A program made the position numbers and the translations under genes. Positions 18,465 through 27,572 of a DNA stretch of 64,000 bases are shown piece by piece. Source of the DNA: Prevotellaceae bacterium MN60 (GTDB lineage Bacteria; Bacteroidota; Bacteroidia; Bacteroidales; Bacteroidaceae); assembly GCA_900199555.1 (NCBI GenBank), contig FZQZ01000005.1, forward strand, positions 1-64,000, given 5' to 3'. A model generated the notes under the pieces. The model was not told the origin of the DNA. It saw nothing but the letters and a program-made list of their open reading frames with translations, and searched no databases. The first letter of the stretch is position 1; every line of letters begins with the position of its first letter.

Positions 18465-19742
18465 ATGAACAAGCGCTATTTTGTAAGTCTTCTGACGGGT
18501 ATGATGATGATGTCCGCTAATGCTCAGGTTAGTTCGACACTGTCACCATATAGCCAGTTTGGCTTGGGTGTTCTGGCAGATCAGTCACAAGGATTCAACC
18601 GTGGTATGGGCGGTGTCGCTTACGGTCTGCGTAGTGGAAACAATGTCAATATGAAAAACCCTGCCTCTTATTCGGCTGTAGATTCTTTGACTATGTTGTT
18701 GGATGTTGGCGTGACAGGGCAGATGACTAACTATAAAGAAGGTGGCAAGAGTCTTAATACCAGTACTGGAAATTTCGACTATGCAGTAGCTTCGTTCCGT
18801 GTGTTACCTCATGTAGGTGTGGCTACGGGTGTTGTCCCCTTCTCAAATATTGGTTATTCTTATAGTCATATAGAAAAGAACTCTTCTACATCATCTACAA
18901 GTACATATTCTGGTGATGGAGGATTCTCACAGGCATTCATCGGTACTGGTTGGGAGTTTGCTAAATGTTTTTCTATCGGTGCTAATCTTTCGTATTTCTG
19001 GGGTAAGTATTCTAAAACGATTCCCGTGGTTAGTAGCGAAAGTAACTCTAGTGTTATTACTAGAAGTTATAGCGCTTCTGTAAGTAGTTATAAACTTGAT
19101 TTTGGTGTTCAATGGCAACAGATGGTTAGCAAGAATGATTTGTTGACTATTGGTGCAACTGCAGGTTTAGGACATAAACTAACTGGAGATGCCGACTTGC
19201 AAATCGTAAACACGAACTCAAGTGGCTCAGTTCTCTCTGAGTCAACAACTTCAGTTCCAGATGCTTTCCAGTTACCTCACATATTTGGTGCAGGCGCATC
19301 GTTGGTACATAATAACAGTTTGACAATTGCTGCTGACTATACTTTCCAAAAGTGGAGTTATATAGAGTATCCTATTTTTGATAATAGTAAGTACGCGTTA
19401 CAGAGTGGCTACTTTATGGATCGCCACCAATTTGCTGCTGGTGTTGACTGGCAACCTAAACCTCAGGGACGTAAGTTCTTCCAGTTGGTTCACTACCGTA
19501 TGGGTGTGTCATATGCAACACCTTATTATAAAATAGGTACGCAAGATGGTCCTAGCGAATTGGCTGTAAGTGCTGGTTTTGGTATTCCTGTCTATAACCA
19601 ATGGAACAATCGTTCTGTCTTGAATATCAGTGCGCAATGGGTACGCAATGCCACAACTGGATTTGTCAAAGAGAACACATTCCGCATTAATGTGGGTATA
19701 ACATTCAATGAGCGCTGGTTTGCTAAGTGGAAGGTGGATTAA
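18465..19742 (+). CDS. Outer-membrane beta-barrel protein
   Basis: 425 residues with a signal peptide (MNKRYFVSLLTGMMMMSANA) and repeated amphipathic strands with aromatic ends throughout, finishing in RINVGITFNERWFAKWKVD. The opening SPYSQFGLGVLADQSQGFNRGMGGVAYGLRSGNNVNMKNPASY recurs in Bacteroidota porin-like proteins. It is first in a run with lptC, a CorC-like gene and a PpiD-like foldase, suggesting a role in outer-membrane assembly. The exact family is not recognised. Confidence 0.8.
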   Translation: MNKRYFVSLLTGMMMMSANAQVSSTLSPYSQFGLGVLADQSQGFNRGMGGVAYGLRSGNNVNMKNPASYSAVDSLTMLLDVGVTGQMTNYKEGGKSLNTSTGNFDYAVASFRVLPHVGVATGVVPFSNIGYSYSHIEKNSSTSSTSTYSGDGGFSQAFIGTGWEFAKCFSIGANLSYFWGKYSKTIPVVSSESNSSVITRSYSASVSSYKLDFGVQWQQMVSKNDLLTIGATAGLGHKLTGDADLQIVNTNSSGSVLSESTTSVPDAFQLPHIFGAGASLVHNNSLTIAADYTFQKWSYIEYPIFDNSKYALQSGYFMDRHQFAAGVDWQPKPQGRKFFQLVHYRMGVSYATPYYKIGTQDGPSELAVSAGFGIPVYNQWNNRSVLNISAQWVRNATTGFVKENTFRINVGITFNERWFAKWKVD

Positions 19743-19744
19743 AA

Positions 19745-20467
19745 ATGAATGATTCATATCGTCATATACGTCAGATTGGGGTGGGCTTTGTGTTCACCTT
19801 ATCTGCTATGATGCTCTCGTGTACAGAGCAGAAAGCACATACGGCTGCTGCAGTACATGACCGAGACTCTGCGTCTATGATGGTAAGCTATGGTGTTAAC
19901 ACTTTAATATCAGACTCTGGTGTCATCAAGTATCGAATTGTCACTGAGAGATGGGATGTCAATACCATTAAGAATCCTTCTCGTTGGACATTCGAACGTG
20001 GTATATTCTTAGAACAGTTTGACGAGAACTTCCATATAGAAGGCTACATACAGGCTGACACTGCATGGTACTTTGACCAGCTAAAATTGTGGGAATTGCG
20101 CGGACGTGTCAGCATCCGTAATGTTAATGGATTGGTGTTTAATAGTGAGGAACTGTTTTGGGATGGTATCAAACATGAGTTTTACTCATATAAGTTCTCG
20201 CGTATTGTAACACCAGAACGCACATTAGAAGGAACTTATTTTCGCAGTGATGAGCATATGACACATTACGAGGTTAGCAATTCTGAAGGTTCGTTCCAGT
20301 CGGAGGATTTCGACAGTCAACCTGCAGAGAATGTTCAACCGGCATCCAATGGTCAGGCAATTCCTGTCAATAATCAACAGACGAATGCTGATACAGTAAA
20401 ACAAGTACCAGTACGTCAGGCTGCAACTCGTCATAAGGCCACACAAAAATCAAACTATCAGAAATGA
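19745..20467 (+). CDS. lptC: LPS export protein LptC-like lipoprotein
   Basis: Signal with lipobox MMLSC, then the LptC beta-jellyroll pattern (ILISD-like SGVIKYRIVTERWDV, FERGIFLEQFDENFHIEGYIQADTAW, and NVNGLVFNSEELFWD). It would bridge the inner-membrane LptBFG to LptA. The ATG at 19745, 2 nt after the preceding stop, is chosen over an upstream in-frame codon inside that gene. The Gln/Thr-rich C-terminal tail (about 195-240) is outside the usual fold. The last bases overlap the next gene as ATGA. Confidence 0.85.
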   Translation: MNDSYRHIRQIGVGFVFTLSAMMLSCTEQKAHTAAAVHDRDSASMMVSYGVNTLISDSGVIKYRIVTERWDVNTIKNPSRWTFERGIFLEQFDENFHIEGYIQADTAWYFDQLKLWELRGRVSIRNVNGLVFNSEELFWDGIKHEFYSYKFSRIVTPERTLEGTYFRSDEHMTHYEVSNSEGSFQSEDFDSQPAENVQPASNGQAIPVNNQQTNADTVKQVPVRQAATRHKATQKSNYQK

Positions 20468-21723
20468 CAAATCTCATTATTGGACTTATTGTCACAATGG
20501 CCTTCTCGGCTTTCTTCTCTGGAATGGAGATAGCTTTTGTATCAAGCAATCGTCTCCGAGCAGAGATGGATCGCGAGAAGCATGGTTGGTCACAGCGTGC
20601 TATTGACGTTTTTTATCGTCATCCCAATAATTTTGTTTCTACCATGTTGGTAGGAAACAATATCTCATTGGTGGTATATGGAATCTTATTTGCTCACATT
20701 TTTGATGCTACACTTTTTTCTTCATTGAGCGATGGTGCTCGTGTTACAGCCGATACTTTACTGTCAACCGTTGTAGTATTGTTTACTGGCGAGTTTCTTC
20801 CAAAGACTATTTTTAAGTCAAATCCCAATACCATGTTAACAGTATTTGCTTTACCTGCATATCTCTGTTATATTGTATTGTATCCGATATCTCGCTTTGC
20901 TACACTGTTATCGCGTGGTTTGCTGCGTTTGATTGGTGTAAGGATGCCGAAAGAGAGTAAAGATAAAGAATTTACTAAGGTGGATTTGGACTTTCTAGTA
21001 CAATCAAGCATTGATAATGCAAAGGATGAGGATGAGATAGAAGAAGAGGTAAAGATCTTCCATAATGCGCTCGACTTTGCTGATACCAAAGTACGTGATT
21101 GTATGGTTCCTCGTACAGAGATTGATGCCATTGATATTGATGATTGTACCATCGAAATGTTGAAAGGAAAGTTTATAGAAAGTGGTCATTCGAAGATTGT
21201 GATATATTGTGAGGATATCGACCATATCATTGGTTATATTCATTCTTCTGAGATGTTTAAGGATATTACAGACCTCTCTAAGCATATTCAAACGATGCCA
21301 TTTGTTCCAGAGACGATGGCAGCTCGTAAGTTGATGCATATTTTCCTGCAACAGAAAAAATCCCTCGGTGTCGTCGTTGATGAGTTTGGGGGTACTAGTG
21401 GCCTTGTATCTCTAGAAGATATTGTAGAAGAAATCTTTGGTGACATCGAAGATGAACATGATAATACAAAGTATGTAGCAAAGTTGTTGGACGATGGCGA
21501 CTATCTTTTGTCTGCTCGACTTGAGATTGAGAAGGTTAATGAACTCTTTGACTTAGATTTGCCAGAAAGTGATGACTACATGACTGTTGGAGGACTAATC
21601 TTACATAAATATCAGAGTTTCCCAAAATTGAATGAAATAGTAAAAATTGGCCGTTTTGAATTCAAAATTATTAAGAATACGATGACTAAAATTGAATTAG
21701 TTAGACTAAAAGTCGTTGAATAG
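20464..21723 (+). CDS. HlyC/CorC family protein (CNNM, CBS pair, CorC_HlyC)
   Basis: 419-residue integral membrane protein. The N-terminal DUF21/CNNM domain has about four membrane segments (to residue 150), the cytoplasmic CBS pair includes VRDCMVPRTEIDAID and LGVVVDEFGGTSGLVSLEDIVEEIFGDIEDEHD, and a C-terminal CorC_HlyC domain follows. The family is linked to Mg/Co transport; in Bacteroidota some members (GldE) also support gliding or type IX secretion. No gld genes are nearby, so I leave it unnamed. Confidence 0.92.
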   Translation: MTNLIIGLIVTMAFSAFFSGMEIAFVSSNRLRAEMDREKHGWSQRAIDVFYRHPNNFVSTMLVGNNISLVVYGILFAHIFDATLFSSLSDGARVTADTLLSTVVVLFTGEFLPKTIFKSNPNTMLTVFALPAYLCYIVLYPISRFATLLSRGLLRLIGVRMPKESKDKEFTKVDLDFLVQSSIDNAKDEDEIEEEVKIFHNALDFADTKVRDCMVPRTEIDAIDIDDCTIEMLKGKFIESGHSKIVIYCEDIDHIIGYIHSSEMFKDITDLSKHIQTMPFVPETMAARKLMHIFLQQKKSLGVVVDEFGGTSGLVSLEDIVEEIFGDIEDEHDNTKYVAKLLDDGDYLLSARLEIEKVNELFDLDLPESDDYMTVGGLILHKYQSFPKLNEIVKIGRFEFKIIKNTMTKIELVRLKVVE

Positions 21724-21766
21724 GCATTTTTTTGAAAAAAGATGCGGGTATTTCGATGCTTTTTTG

Positions 21767-21774
21767 TAATTTTG
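21767..21774 (+). promoter_or_regulatory. ppiD-like gene -7 box
   Basis: TAATTTTG lies 47 nt before the ATG at 21822, in the 98-nt gap after the CorC-like gene. It could make the foldase independently transcribed. Confidence 0.5.
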
Positions 21775-21821
21775 TCGGCTGAATCTGAAAAAATAAATTA
21801 TAAAAACATAAAACTTAAAAA

Positions 21822-23966
21822 ATGGCAGCAATTGGAAAAATTAGAAGCTGGGGACCAGTACTCGCTACTGTGATTGGTCTGGCCCTTTTTGCATTCATTG
21901 CCGAAGAGATGTTCCGTTCGTGCGAGGCAACTAGCAACGAGCGTCGTCAGCAAGTAGGCGAAGTGTTAGGTAAGAAAATCTCTGTACAGGACTTCCAGAG
22001 TCTCGTTGACGAGTATCAGGAAGTCATTAAGATGACACAGGGTCGTGACAACCTCTCTGAGGAGGAGCTCAACCAGGTTAAGGATCAGGTTTGGCAGCAG
22101 TTTGTCAACAACACCATCATCGAGACAGAGGCAAAGAAGTTAGGTCTCACCGTAACAGATGAGGAACTGCAGAGTGTATTGAAGGCAGGTACAAACTCTA
22201 TGCTGATGCAGACTCCTTTCGTTAACCAACAGACTGGTCTCTTTGATGTCAGTCAGCTCACCAAGTTCTTGGCAGACTATAAGAAGATGCAGGAGCAAGG
22301 TGGTAACGCTCAGGTTATGGAGCAGTATACTCGCATCTACAACTATTGGAAGTTCATTGAAAAGAACCTTCGTCAGCAGATGTTGGCTCAGAAGTACCAG
22401 AGTTTGTTGGCTCAGGTGCTGTTCACCAACCCCATCTCTGCCAAGATGGCTTTCAATGACCAGAACGAGGAGAGCGATATCCTGTTAGCAACTGTTCCTT
22501 ATAGTGCTATTAAGGATGGCGACGTTCAGGTAAACGATGCAGACCTGAAGGCAAAGTACGATGAGAAGAAAGAGATGTTTAAGCAGTATGTAGAAAGCCG
22601 TGATATCAAGTATGTTGATTTCCAGGTTGTAGCTTCAAAGGCTGATCGTGATGCTTTGATGAAGACTATGAAGGATGCTCAGCAGAAGTTGGAGAGCGGT
22701 GTGGTAGCTGGCGAGGTTGTTCGCAAGGCTCAGTCACAGGTCGCATACACTGGCATTGCAGCTACACGTAATGCATTCCCCAACGATATCGCAGCGAAAC
22801 TTGATTCAATGCAGGTTGGTCAGGTTACAGCTCCTTTCGAGACTGCATACGATAACACCCTTAATGTTGTAAAACTTATCAGCAAGGTTCAGTTGCCTGA
22901 CTCTGTTGAGTATCGTCAGATCCAGGTCGGCGGTGCTACTGCAGAGGAAGCTCGTAAGACTGCTGATAGCATCTATACTGCATTGAATGGTGGTGCAGAC
23001 TTCGAGGTTCTTGCTAAGAAGTATGGTCAGACTGGTGAGAAGCAGTGGATGACATCTGCTATGTATGAGCGTGCACAGACTGTTGATGATGACACTAAGG
23101 CATATATCAACGCTTTGAACACTCTCGGTGCAGGTGAGTCTAAGAATCTTGAATTCACCTCTGGCAACATTGTACTGCAGGTAACAAACCGCAAGGCAAT
23201 GGTTAACAAGTATGACGTTGCTGTTGTAAAGCACACAATCGATTTCTCTAAGTCTACTTATTCTTCTGCATACAACAACTTTAGTCAGTATGTAAGCGAG
23301 AATAAGACTCTTGAAGATCTGGAGAAGAACGCTCAGAAGTTCGGCCTCCGTGTTCAGGAGCGCAATGACCTCTATAGCTCAGAGCACAACGTAGCTGGTC
23401 TGCGTGCTACTCGTGAGACCATGAAGTGGATTTTCGATGCTAAAGCTGGTGATGTTTCTCCTCTCTATGAATGTGGTAACAACGACCACCTGTTGGTTGT
23501 TGCTCTTACAGGTGTTCATTCTGTAGGCTATCGTGATATGGAGAGTGTTAAGGAGCAGTTGAAGGCAGAAGTCATTCGTGATAAGAAGTTTGAGAAGGCT
23601 GCTGCACAGTTGGCTGGTGTAAAGGATATTGCTACAGCTAAGCAGAAGGGTGCTATTGTCGATAGTGTTCGTCAGATTACTTTCGCCGCTCCTGTATTCG
23701 TTCAGTCTGCAGGTGCTAGCGAGCCCGCTCTGAGTGGTGCTGTTGCTGCTACAAAGCAGGGCCAGTTCAGCGCTTCAGTGGTTAAGGGAAACGGTGGTGC
23801 ATACCTCTTCCAGGTTCTCTCAAAGAAAAAGCGTGAGGGTGTGAAGATGGATGAGAAGCAGCAGACAATGCAGCTGAAGCAGCAGGCTCAGCAGGCTGCA
23901 AGCCGTTTCATGAACGAACTCTACTTGAAGGCAGACGTGGTAGATAATCGCTACCTCTTCTTCTAA
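21822..23966 (+). CDS. Peptidylprolyl isomerase, PpiD/SurA type
   Basis: 714 residues. One N-terminal transmembrane anchor (about 10-30) puts the rest in the periplasm: a SurA_N-like chaperone domain (about 35-250), a parvulin rotamase domain centred on VEYRQIQVGGATAEEARKTADSIY (about 360-460), and a long C-terminal region with coiled coil. The layout matches PpiD, which helps newly exported proteins fold at the Sec exit. Its 3' end overlaps convergent prmA by 4 nt with no terminator between. Confidence 0.93.
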   Translation: MAAIGKIRSWGPVLATVIGLALFAFIAEEMFRSCEATSNERRQQVGEVLGKKISVQDFQSLVDEYQEVIKMTQGRDNLSEEELNQVKDQVWQQFVNNTIIETEAKKLGLTVTDEELQSVLKAGTNSMLMQTPFVNQQTGLFDVSQLTKFLADYKKMQEQGGNAQVMEQYTRIYNYWKFIEKNLRQQMLAQKYQSLLAQVLFTNPISAKMAFNDQNEESDILLATVPYSAIKDGDVQVNDADLKAKYDEKKEMFKQYVESRDIKYVDFQVVASKADRDALMKTMKDAQQKLESGVVAGEVVRKAQSQVAYTGIAATRNAFPNDIAAKLDSMQVGQVTAPFETAYDNTLNVVKLISKVQLPDSVEYRQIQVGGATAEEARKTADSIYTALNGGADFEVLAKKYGQTGEKQWMTSAMYERAQTVDDDTKAYINALNTLGAGESKNLEFTSGNIVLQVTNRKAMVNKYDVAVVKHTIDFSKSTYSSAYNNFSQYVSENKTLEDLEKNAQKFGLRVQERNDLYSSEHNVAGLRATRETMKWIFDAKAGDVSPLYECGNNDHLLVVALTGVHSVGYRDMESVKEQLKAEVIRDKKFEKAAAQLAGVKDIATAKQKGAIVDSVRQITFAAPVFVQSAGASEPALSGAVAATKQGQFSASVVKGNGGAYLFQVLSKKKREGVKMDEKQQTMQLKQQAQQAASRFMNELYLKADVVDNRYLFF

Positions 23967-24841
23967 GAACAAGTAAATAGCAGACAAGCCCATTCACCAT
24001 CGGTACGGGTTGCCTGTAAAGATAAACCAAGCGACTGTGCTTTGCTTTCGAGCAAGGCACAGTCTTCTTTATAGAAGCCACTAAGAATCAGACTTGCTCC
24101 ACTAGTCATTACGCTACGAAATCGTTCCATATCGTTAAGTAGAATGTTGCGGTTGATGTTGGCCATAACGAGGTTGAACTCAGTAGAGAAACCATCAAGC
24201 ACAGTAGCGTCACCACAAAGTGCTGTCATGTTGTTATCCACTTGGTTGATAACAGCATTATGACGAGTATTATCTGCACTCCATTCATCAATGTCATAAC
24301 CAACAACAGAGTCGGCTCCCAACTTCAAAGCACAGATTCCCAAAATGCCAGTACCACAGCCACAATCTAATACACGCTTTCCTTTTAATGGCATGTCAAG
24401 TAGCAGACTGCATATCATACGTGTCGTTTCATGAGTGCCCGTTCCAAAAGCCAGATGTGCATCGATTTCAATCTCAGTGGGGAGTGACGAATTGTGAAAA
24501 TTGAGAGATTGGTCTTGTGGCAAGTGGCGACCATCATGAATTATTAGTCTGCCTTCACCCACGATGATAGGCTCAAAACCTTCTTGCTCCCATTGTTCGT
24601 TCCAGTCCTTGTCCTCCGCTTCTTGAATAGAGTAGGAGATTGATGTGTTCTCAAAGGGAAAACTATCAAGCACAAGTTTTAGAGCATCTTCGTCGAAAAG
24701 TTGCTGCTGGATATATGCCTTGAGACCAGTAGTAGTCTCTTCAAATGTTTCACAACCCGCTTCACCAGCTAATGCAGAAAGCACATCCTGCGCATCTTGT
24801 GAGCAGGGAGAAATAGTGAAATTCAATTCGTAGTATTTCAT
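23963..24841 (-). CDS. prmA: Ribosomal protein L11 methyltransferase
   Basis: SAM-dependent enzyme methylating ribosomal protein L11. The 292 residues show an N-terminal substrate domain and a Rossmann domain with VLDCGCGTGILGICALKLGA and the family LAFGTGTHETTRM before it; NINRNIL follows. It converges tail to tail with the PpiD-like gene, with 4 shared bases. Confidence 0.95.
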   Translation of the reverse strand: MKYYELNFTISPCSQDAQDVLSALAGEAGCETFEETTTGLKAYIQQQLFDEDALKLVLDSFPFENTSISYSIQEAEDKDWNEQWEQEGFEPIIVGEGRLIIHDGRHLPQDQSLNFHNSSLPTEIEIDAHLAFGTGTHETTRMICSLLLDMPLKGKRVLDCGCGTGILGICALKLGADSVVGYDIDEWSADNTRHNAVINQVDNNMTALCGDATVLDGFSTEFNLVMANINRNILLNDMERFRSVMTSGASLILSGFYKEDCALLESKAQSLGLSLQATRTDGEWACLLFTCS

Positions 24842-24861
24842 AAGATGTTAAATTTTGCCCA

Positions 24862-24869
24862 CAAAATTA
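24862..24869 (-). promoter_or_regulatory. prmA -7 box
   Basis: TAATTTTG on the minus strand, 20 nt upstream of the prmA ATG at 24841. It sits beside the inverted repeat at 24877-24913. Confidence 0.5.
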
Positions 24870-24876
24870 CAAAAAA

Positions 24877-24913
24877 TAGGGAAAAACCTACGCTCTCTTA
24901 GGGTTTTTCCCTA
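24877..24913. promoter_or_regulatory. Inverted repeat between divergent promoters (possible operator)
   Basis: TAGGGAAAAACC and GGTTTTTCCCTA flank a short spacer, the left arm lacking one C. It lies between the prmA box and the plus-strand boxes, and its right end merges into a TAATTTTG at 24912-24919. It could be an operator or an upstream hairpin; no regulator is evident. Confidence 0.5.
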
Positions 24914-24934
24914 ATTTTGCATGAAATTTAGTCG

Positions 24935-24942
24935 TATTTTTG
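24935..24942 (+). promoter_or_regulatory. -7 box for the Tyr/Trp-rich protein gene
   Basis: TATTTTTG lies 33 nt before the ATG at 24976. TAATTTTG at 24912-24919 is a second candidate. Confidence 0.45.
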
Positions 24943-24975
24943 CAACGTGAACAATTATTAGAACAACGATAGCGT

Positions 24976-25809
24976 ATGAAAAAGTGGATTCTATTAACAG
25001 CAGTTTGTTCCTTGTCACTCAGCATGATGGCACAGGATGATGATATGTACTTCGTTCCAACGAAAGAAAATGTTGCGAAGGAAGCAGAAAACTATGGTAT
25101 GCCTAAAAGCACTTACTATTCAGGCAGCAAACGTAGTATTGATGACTATAACGGTCGTCTTTCTTCGTCAATTACCCCTGTTGATTCACTTGGTAACGAA
25201 GTAGAAACAGATGACTACCAGTATACTCGCCGTTTGACACGTTTCGACGACTATTCACCAAGTCTTGCTTATTGGCAGGGTTATCGTGATGGTAGTTGGT
25301 CTTCACCATGGTATTTTAATCGTTATTATTATTCTGTCTATGACCCATGGTTCGATCCTTGGTACGATTATATGTATTATGGTGACTACTATAACTGGTA
25401 CTCTCCTTGGCGTTATGGTTGGTATGGCAGTTATTATCGTCCTTGGGGATACTATAGTTGGTACACACCTTACTATTATTATGGCGGTGGTCGTCGATAC
25501 ACAGAATATCATACTAAGTCACCAAGCATAAATTACTATAATCGTCGCAACTACTATAATAATGGTACACGACGTACAAGTGATGGCAGACGTGTTGATG
25601 TTCGTTCGGGTAATGTAGGTTCTGGAACACGTACGTCTTACAATACCGGTAATCAAAATACGACCTCACGTTCAAACAGCGGTTCGCGTTCCAGCAATAA
25701 CTCGTTTAGTGGTGGCTCTCGTTCTTCGTCTGGTAGTGGTATGCGTAGCACTACAAGTGGCAGCGGCAGTCGTAGTGGTGGCGGCCGTGTAGGCGGTGGT
25801 CGCAGATAA
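24976..25809 (+). CDS. Secreted Tyr/Trp-rich and Gly/Ser/Arg-rich low-complexity protein
   Basis: 277 residues, family not recognised. Signal peptide MKKWILLTAVCSLSLSMMAQ, then an acidic N-terminal part to about residue 90. Residues about 95-180 are dominated by Tyr and Trp (e.g. YYNWYSPWRYGWYGSYYR). The last 100 residues are Gly/Ser/Arg/Asn-rich, ending GGGRVGGGRR. The reading frame is confirmed by clean start, stop and signal peptide. The FadL-like gene follows after 59 nt. A role in the envelope or matrix is only a guess. Confidence 0.75.
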   Translation: MKKWILLTAVCSLSLSMMAQDDDMYFVPTKENVAKEAENYGMPKSTYYSGSKRSIDDYNGRLSSSITPVDSLGNEVETDDYQYTRRLTRFDDYSPSLAYWQGYRDGSWSSPWYFNRYYYSVYDPWFDPWYDYMYYGDYYNWYSPWRYGWYGSYYRPWGYYSWYTPYYYYGGGRRYTEYHTKSPSINYYNRRNYYNNGTRRTSDGRRVDVRSGNVGSGTRTSYNTGNQNTTSRSNSGSRSSNNSFSGGSRSSSGSGMRSTTSGSGSRSGGGRVGGGRR

Positions 25810-25824
25810 CTCTAACTTTGGTTC

Positions 25825-25832
25825 TAATTTTG
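25825..25832 (+). promoter_or_regulatory. Possible -7 box for the FadL-like gene
   Basis: TAATTTTG, with a second TAACTTTG at 25813-25820, lies in the 59-nt gap before the ATG at 25869. These suggest independent transcription, though cotranscription with the upstream gene is possible. Confidence 0.4.
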
Positions 25833-25868
25833 TTCCATAATATTAATCATTTTAAATTGTATACAACT

Positions 25869-27500
25869 ATGAAACAATATGTAGCTCTTGCCGCAATGAT
25901 GCTGACAGCAGCATCTGGTATGGCACAAGAAACTTACGAGAATGCCCGCCTTATGGAGGATGAGCTCAACGGTACAGCCCGTTATGTGGCTATGGGTGGT
26001 GCAATGGATGCGCTTGGTGCTGATATTTCGACCATAAGTACGAATCCTGCAGGTATCGGTCTGTTCCGTCATAGTAATCTTAGTACCTCATTCGGTCTTG
26101 TTAGTCAGGAAGATGGTCAGAACTTCCGTACGGGAAATAAGACCAATGCCAGTTTCGACCAGTTAGGTTTCGTCTATTCTTATCGTTTAGATAAGACCTC
26201 ATTTGTCAATGTGGCATTTAATTATCATAAGAGTCGTAACTTTGATTACATTCTCTCTGCAGCAGGTAAAACTGATGGCAATAGCTCACAGAATGGTCTT
26301 TCGTATATCAAGGGTATTGGTGTTGACGATGCTCAAGGTGTATCGAAATTCCTCTACGATGAAAAGACTGGCTATGGCACTGCATATTGGACGAGTCAGT
26401 TGGATAATCTGTATTACAATGCTCTTATTGTAGACAAAGATGGTAAGACTCCTTATTGGAGTAGTGCTTCTGCATTTAACATGATGCGTGCCAATACGGG
26501 ATATATTGGTGAGTATGATATTAACGTAAGTGGTAATATCAATAATCGTCTTTATCTAGGTCTTACAGTAGGTATCCACGATGTGCATTATAATGGTATC
26601 AGCGAATATACAGAAGATATTGTTAATGCAAAACTGGAGCCTAAAGGTAGCTTGACAGTAGAAGATGACCGTCATATCACAGGACAAGGTTTTGATGTAA
26701 AGGCCGGTATCATCTTCCGTCCGATTGAGACTTCTCCTTTCCGCATTGGTCTGTCAGTGGCTTCACCTATATTCTATAGACTCAAGACTCAGAATTACAC
26801 ACGCTTGTATAATGCGCTCGATGCATCTCTGAATTATATGCCTATCGATCCTCATTATGTGGCAAAGAGCAGTTATGAGTTCAAGATGTACACTCCTTGG
26901 AAGTTTGGTGTCAGCTTAGGTCATACTATTGATAATATCGTTGCATTAGGTGCTGTGTTAGAATATACCGATTATGGTAGCATTGATACACGTGTTATTA
27001 CCGATGAATACTACGATGAATGGACAGATACTTATCAGTCGGATTCAGAGTCTGAACGTGAGATGAATCGTCATACTTCAGAGACGCTAAAGGGTGTTAC
27101 TACTTTGAAACTCGGTGCAGAAGTTAAGATTGATCCCAAGATGGCTGTACGTTTTGGTTACAACTATATGTCTCCAATGTATAGCACTTCTGGTTCTAAG
27201 GATTTCTCTATTGACTCCTATGGTGTCAACTGTAGTTCTTCTACAGATTATACCAATTGGAAGGCAACCCACCGATTCACTTGCGGTTTAGGTTTTCGCT
27301 TTGACAAATTCAATCTTGATTTGGCATACCAGTATAGCGCACGAAAGGGTGAGTTCCATCCATTCCAAGATGCATGGGGTGACTACCACTACCTACAGGA
27401 TGGTGAGCAGCTTACTGAGCAGATTGATATCGTATCCCCATCAGTGTCAGTCACCAACAACCGTCATCAGGTATTGCTGACTATGGGCTATACATTCTAA
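25869..27500 (+). CDS. OmpP1/FadL family outer-membrane transporter
   Basis: About 543 residues from the ATG at 25869, which gives the signal peptide MKQYVALAAMMLTAASGMAQ; the longer frame from 25818 has no signal-like start. ARYVAMGGAMDALGADISTISTNPAGIGLFR is the FadL N-terminal hatch signature (NPAG). Alternating aromatic strands run to the end (HQVLLTMGYTF). The family takes up hydrophobic compounds across the outer membrane; the substrate is unknown. Confidence 0.9.
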   Translation: MKQYVALAAMMLTAASGMAQETYENARLMEDELNGTARYVAMGGAMDALGADISTISTNPAGIGLFRHSNLSTSFGLVSQEDGQNFRTGNKTNASFDQLGFVYSYRLDKTSFVNVAFNYHKSRNFDYILSAAGKTDGNSSQNGLSYIKGIGVDDAQGVSKFLYDEKTGYGTAYWTSQLDNLYYNALIVDKDGKTPYWSSASAFNMMRANTGYIGEYDINVSGNINNRLYLGLTVGIHDVHYNGISEYTEDIVNAKLEPKGSLTVEDDRHITGQGFDVKAGIIFRPIETSPFRIGLSVASPIFYRLKTQNYTRLYNALDASLNYMPIDPHYVAKSSYEFKMYTPWKFGVSLGHTIDNIVALGAVLEYTDYGSIDTRVITDEYYDEWTDTYQSDSESEREMNRHTSETLKGVTTLKLGAEVKIDPKMAVRFGYNYMSPMYSTSGSKDFSIDSYGVNCSSSTDYTNWKATHRFTCGLGFRFDKFNLDLAYQYSARKGEFHPFQDAWGDYHYLQDGEQLTEQIDIVSPSVSVTNNRHQVLLTMGYTF

Positions 27501-27516
27501 AAAAAATGCATTTTCG

Positions 27517-27548
27517 TTTGGTTTTTTGCGTAGTTTGCACTACCTTTG
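27517..27548 (+). promoter_or_regulatory. Promoter of the C69 peptidase gene
   Basis: TTTG at 27517-27520, a 20-nt spacer and TACCTTTG at 27541-27548 match the consensus well, 24 nt before the ATG at 27573. This also rules out the longer frame starting at 27546. Confidence 0.75.
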
Positions 27549-27572
27549 GACCTCGTAAGCGAAAATAAGTAT

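Noticed and set aside
18927..19118. Small minus-strand gene inside the outer-membrane protein gene
   Set aside because: It has no recognisable motif or promoter and lies wholly within a strongly coding plus-strand frame.
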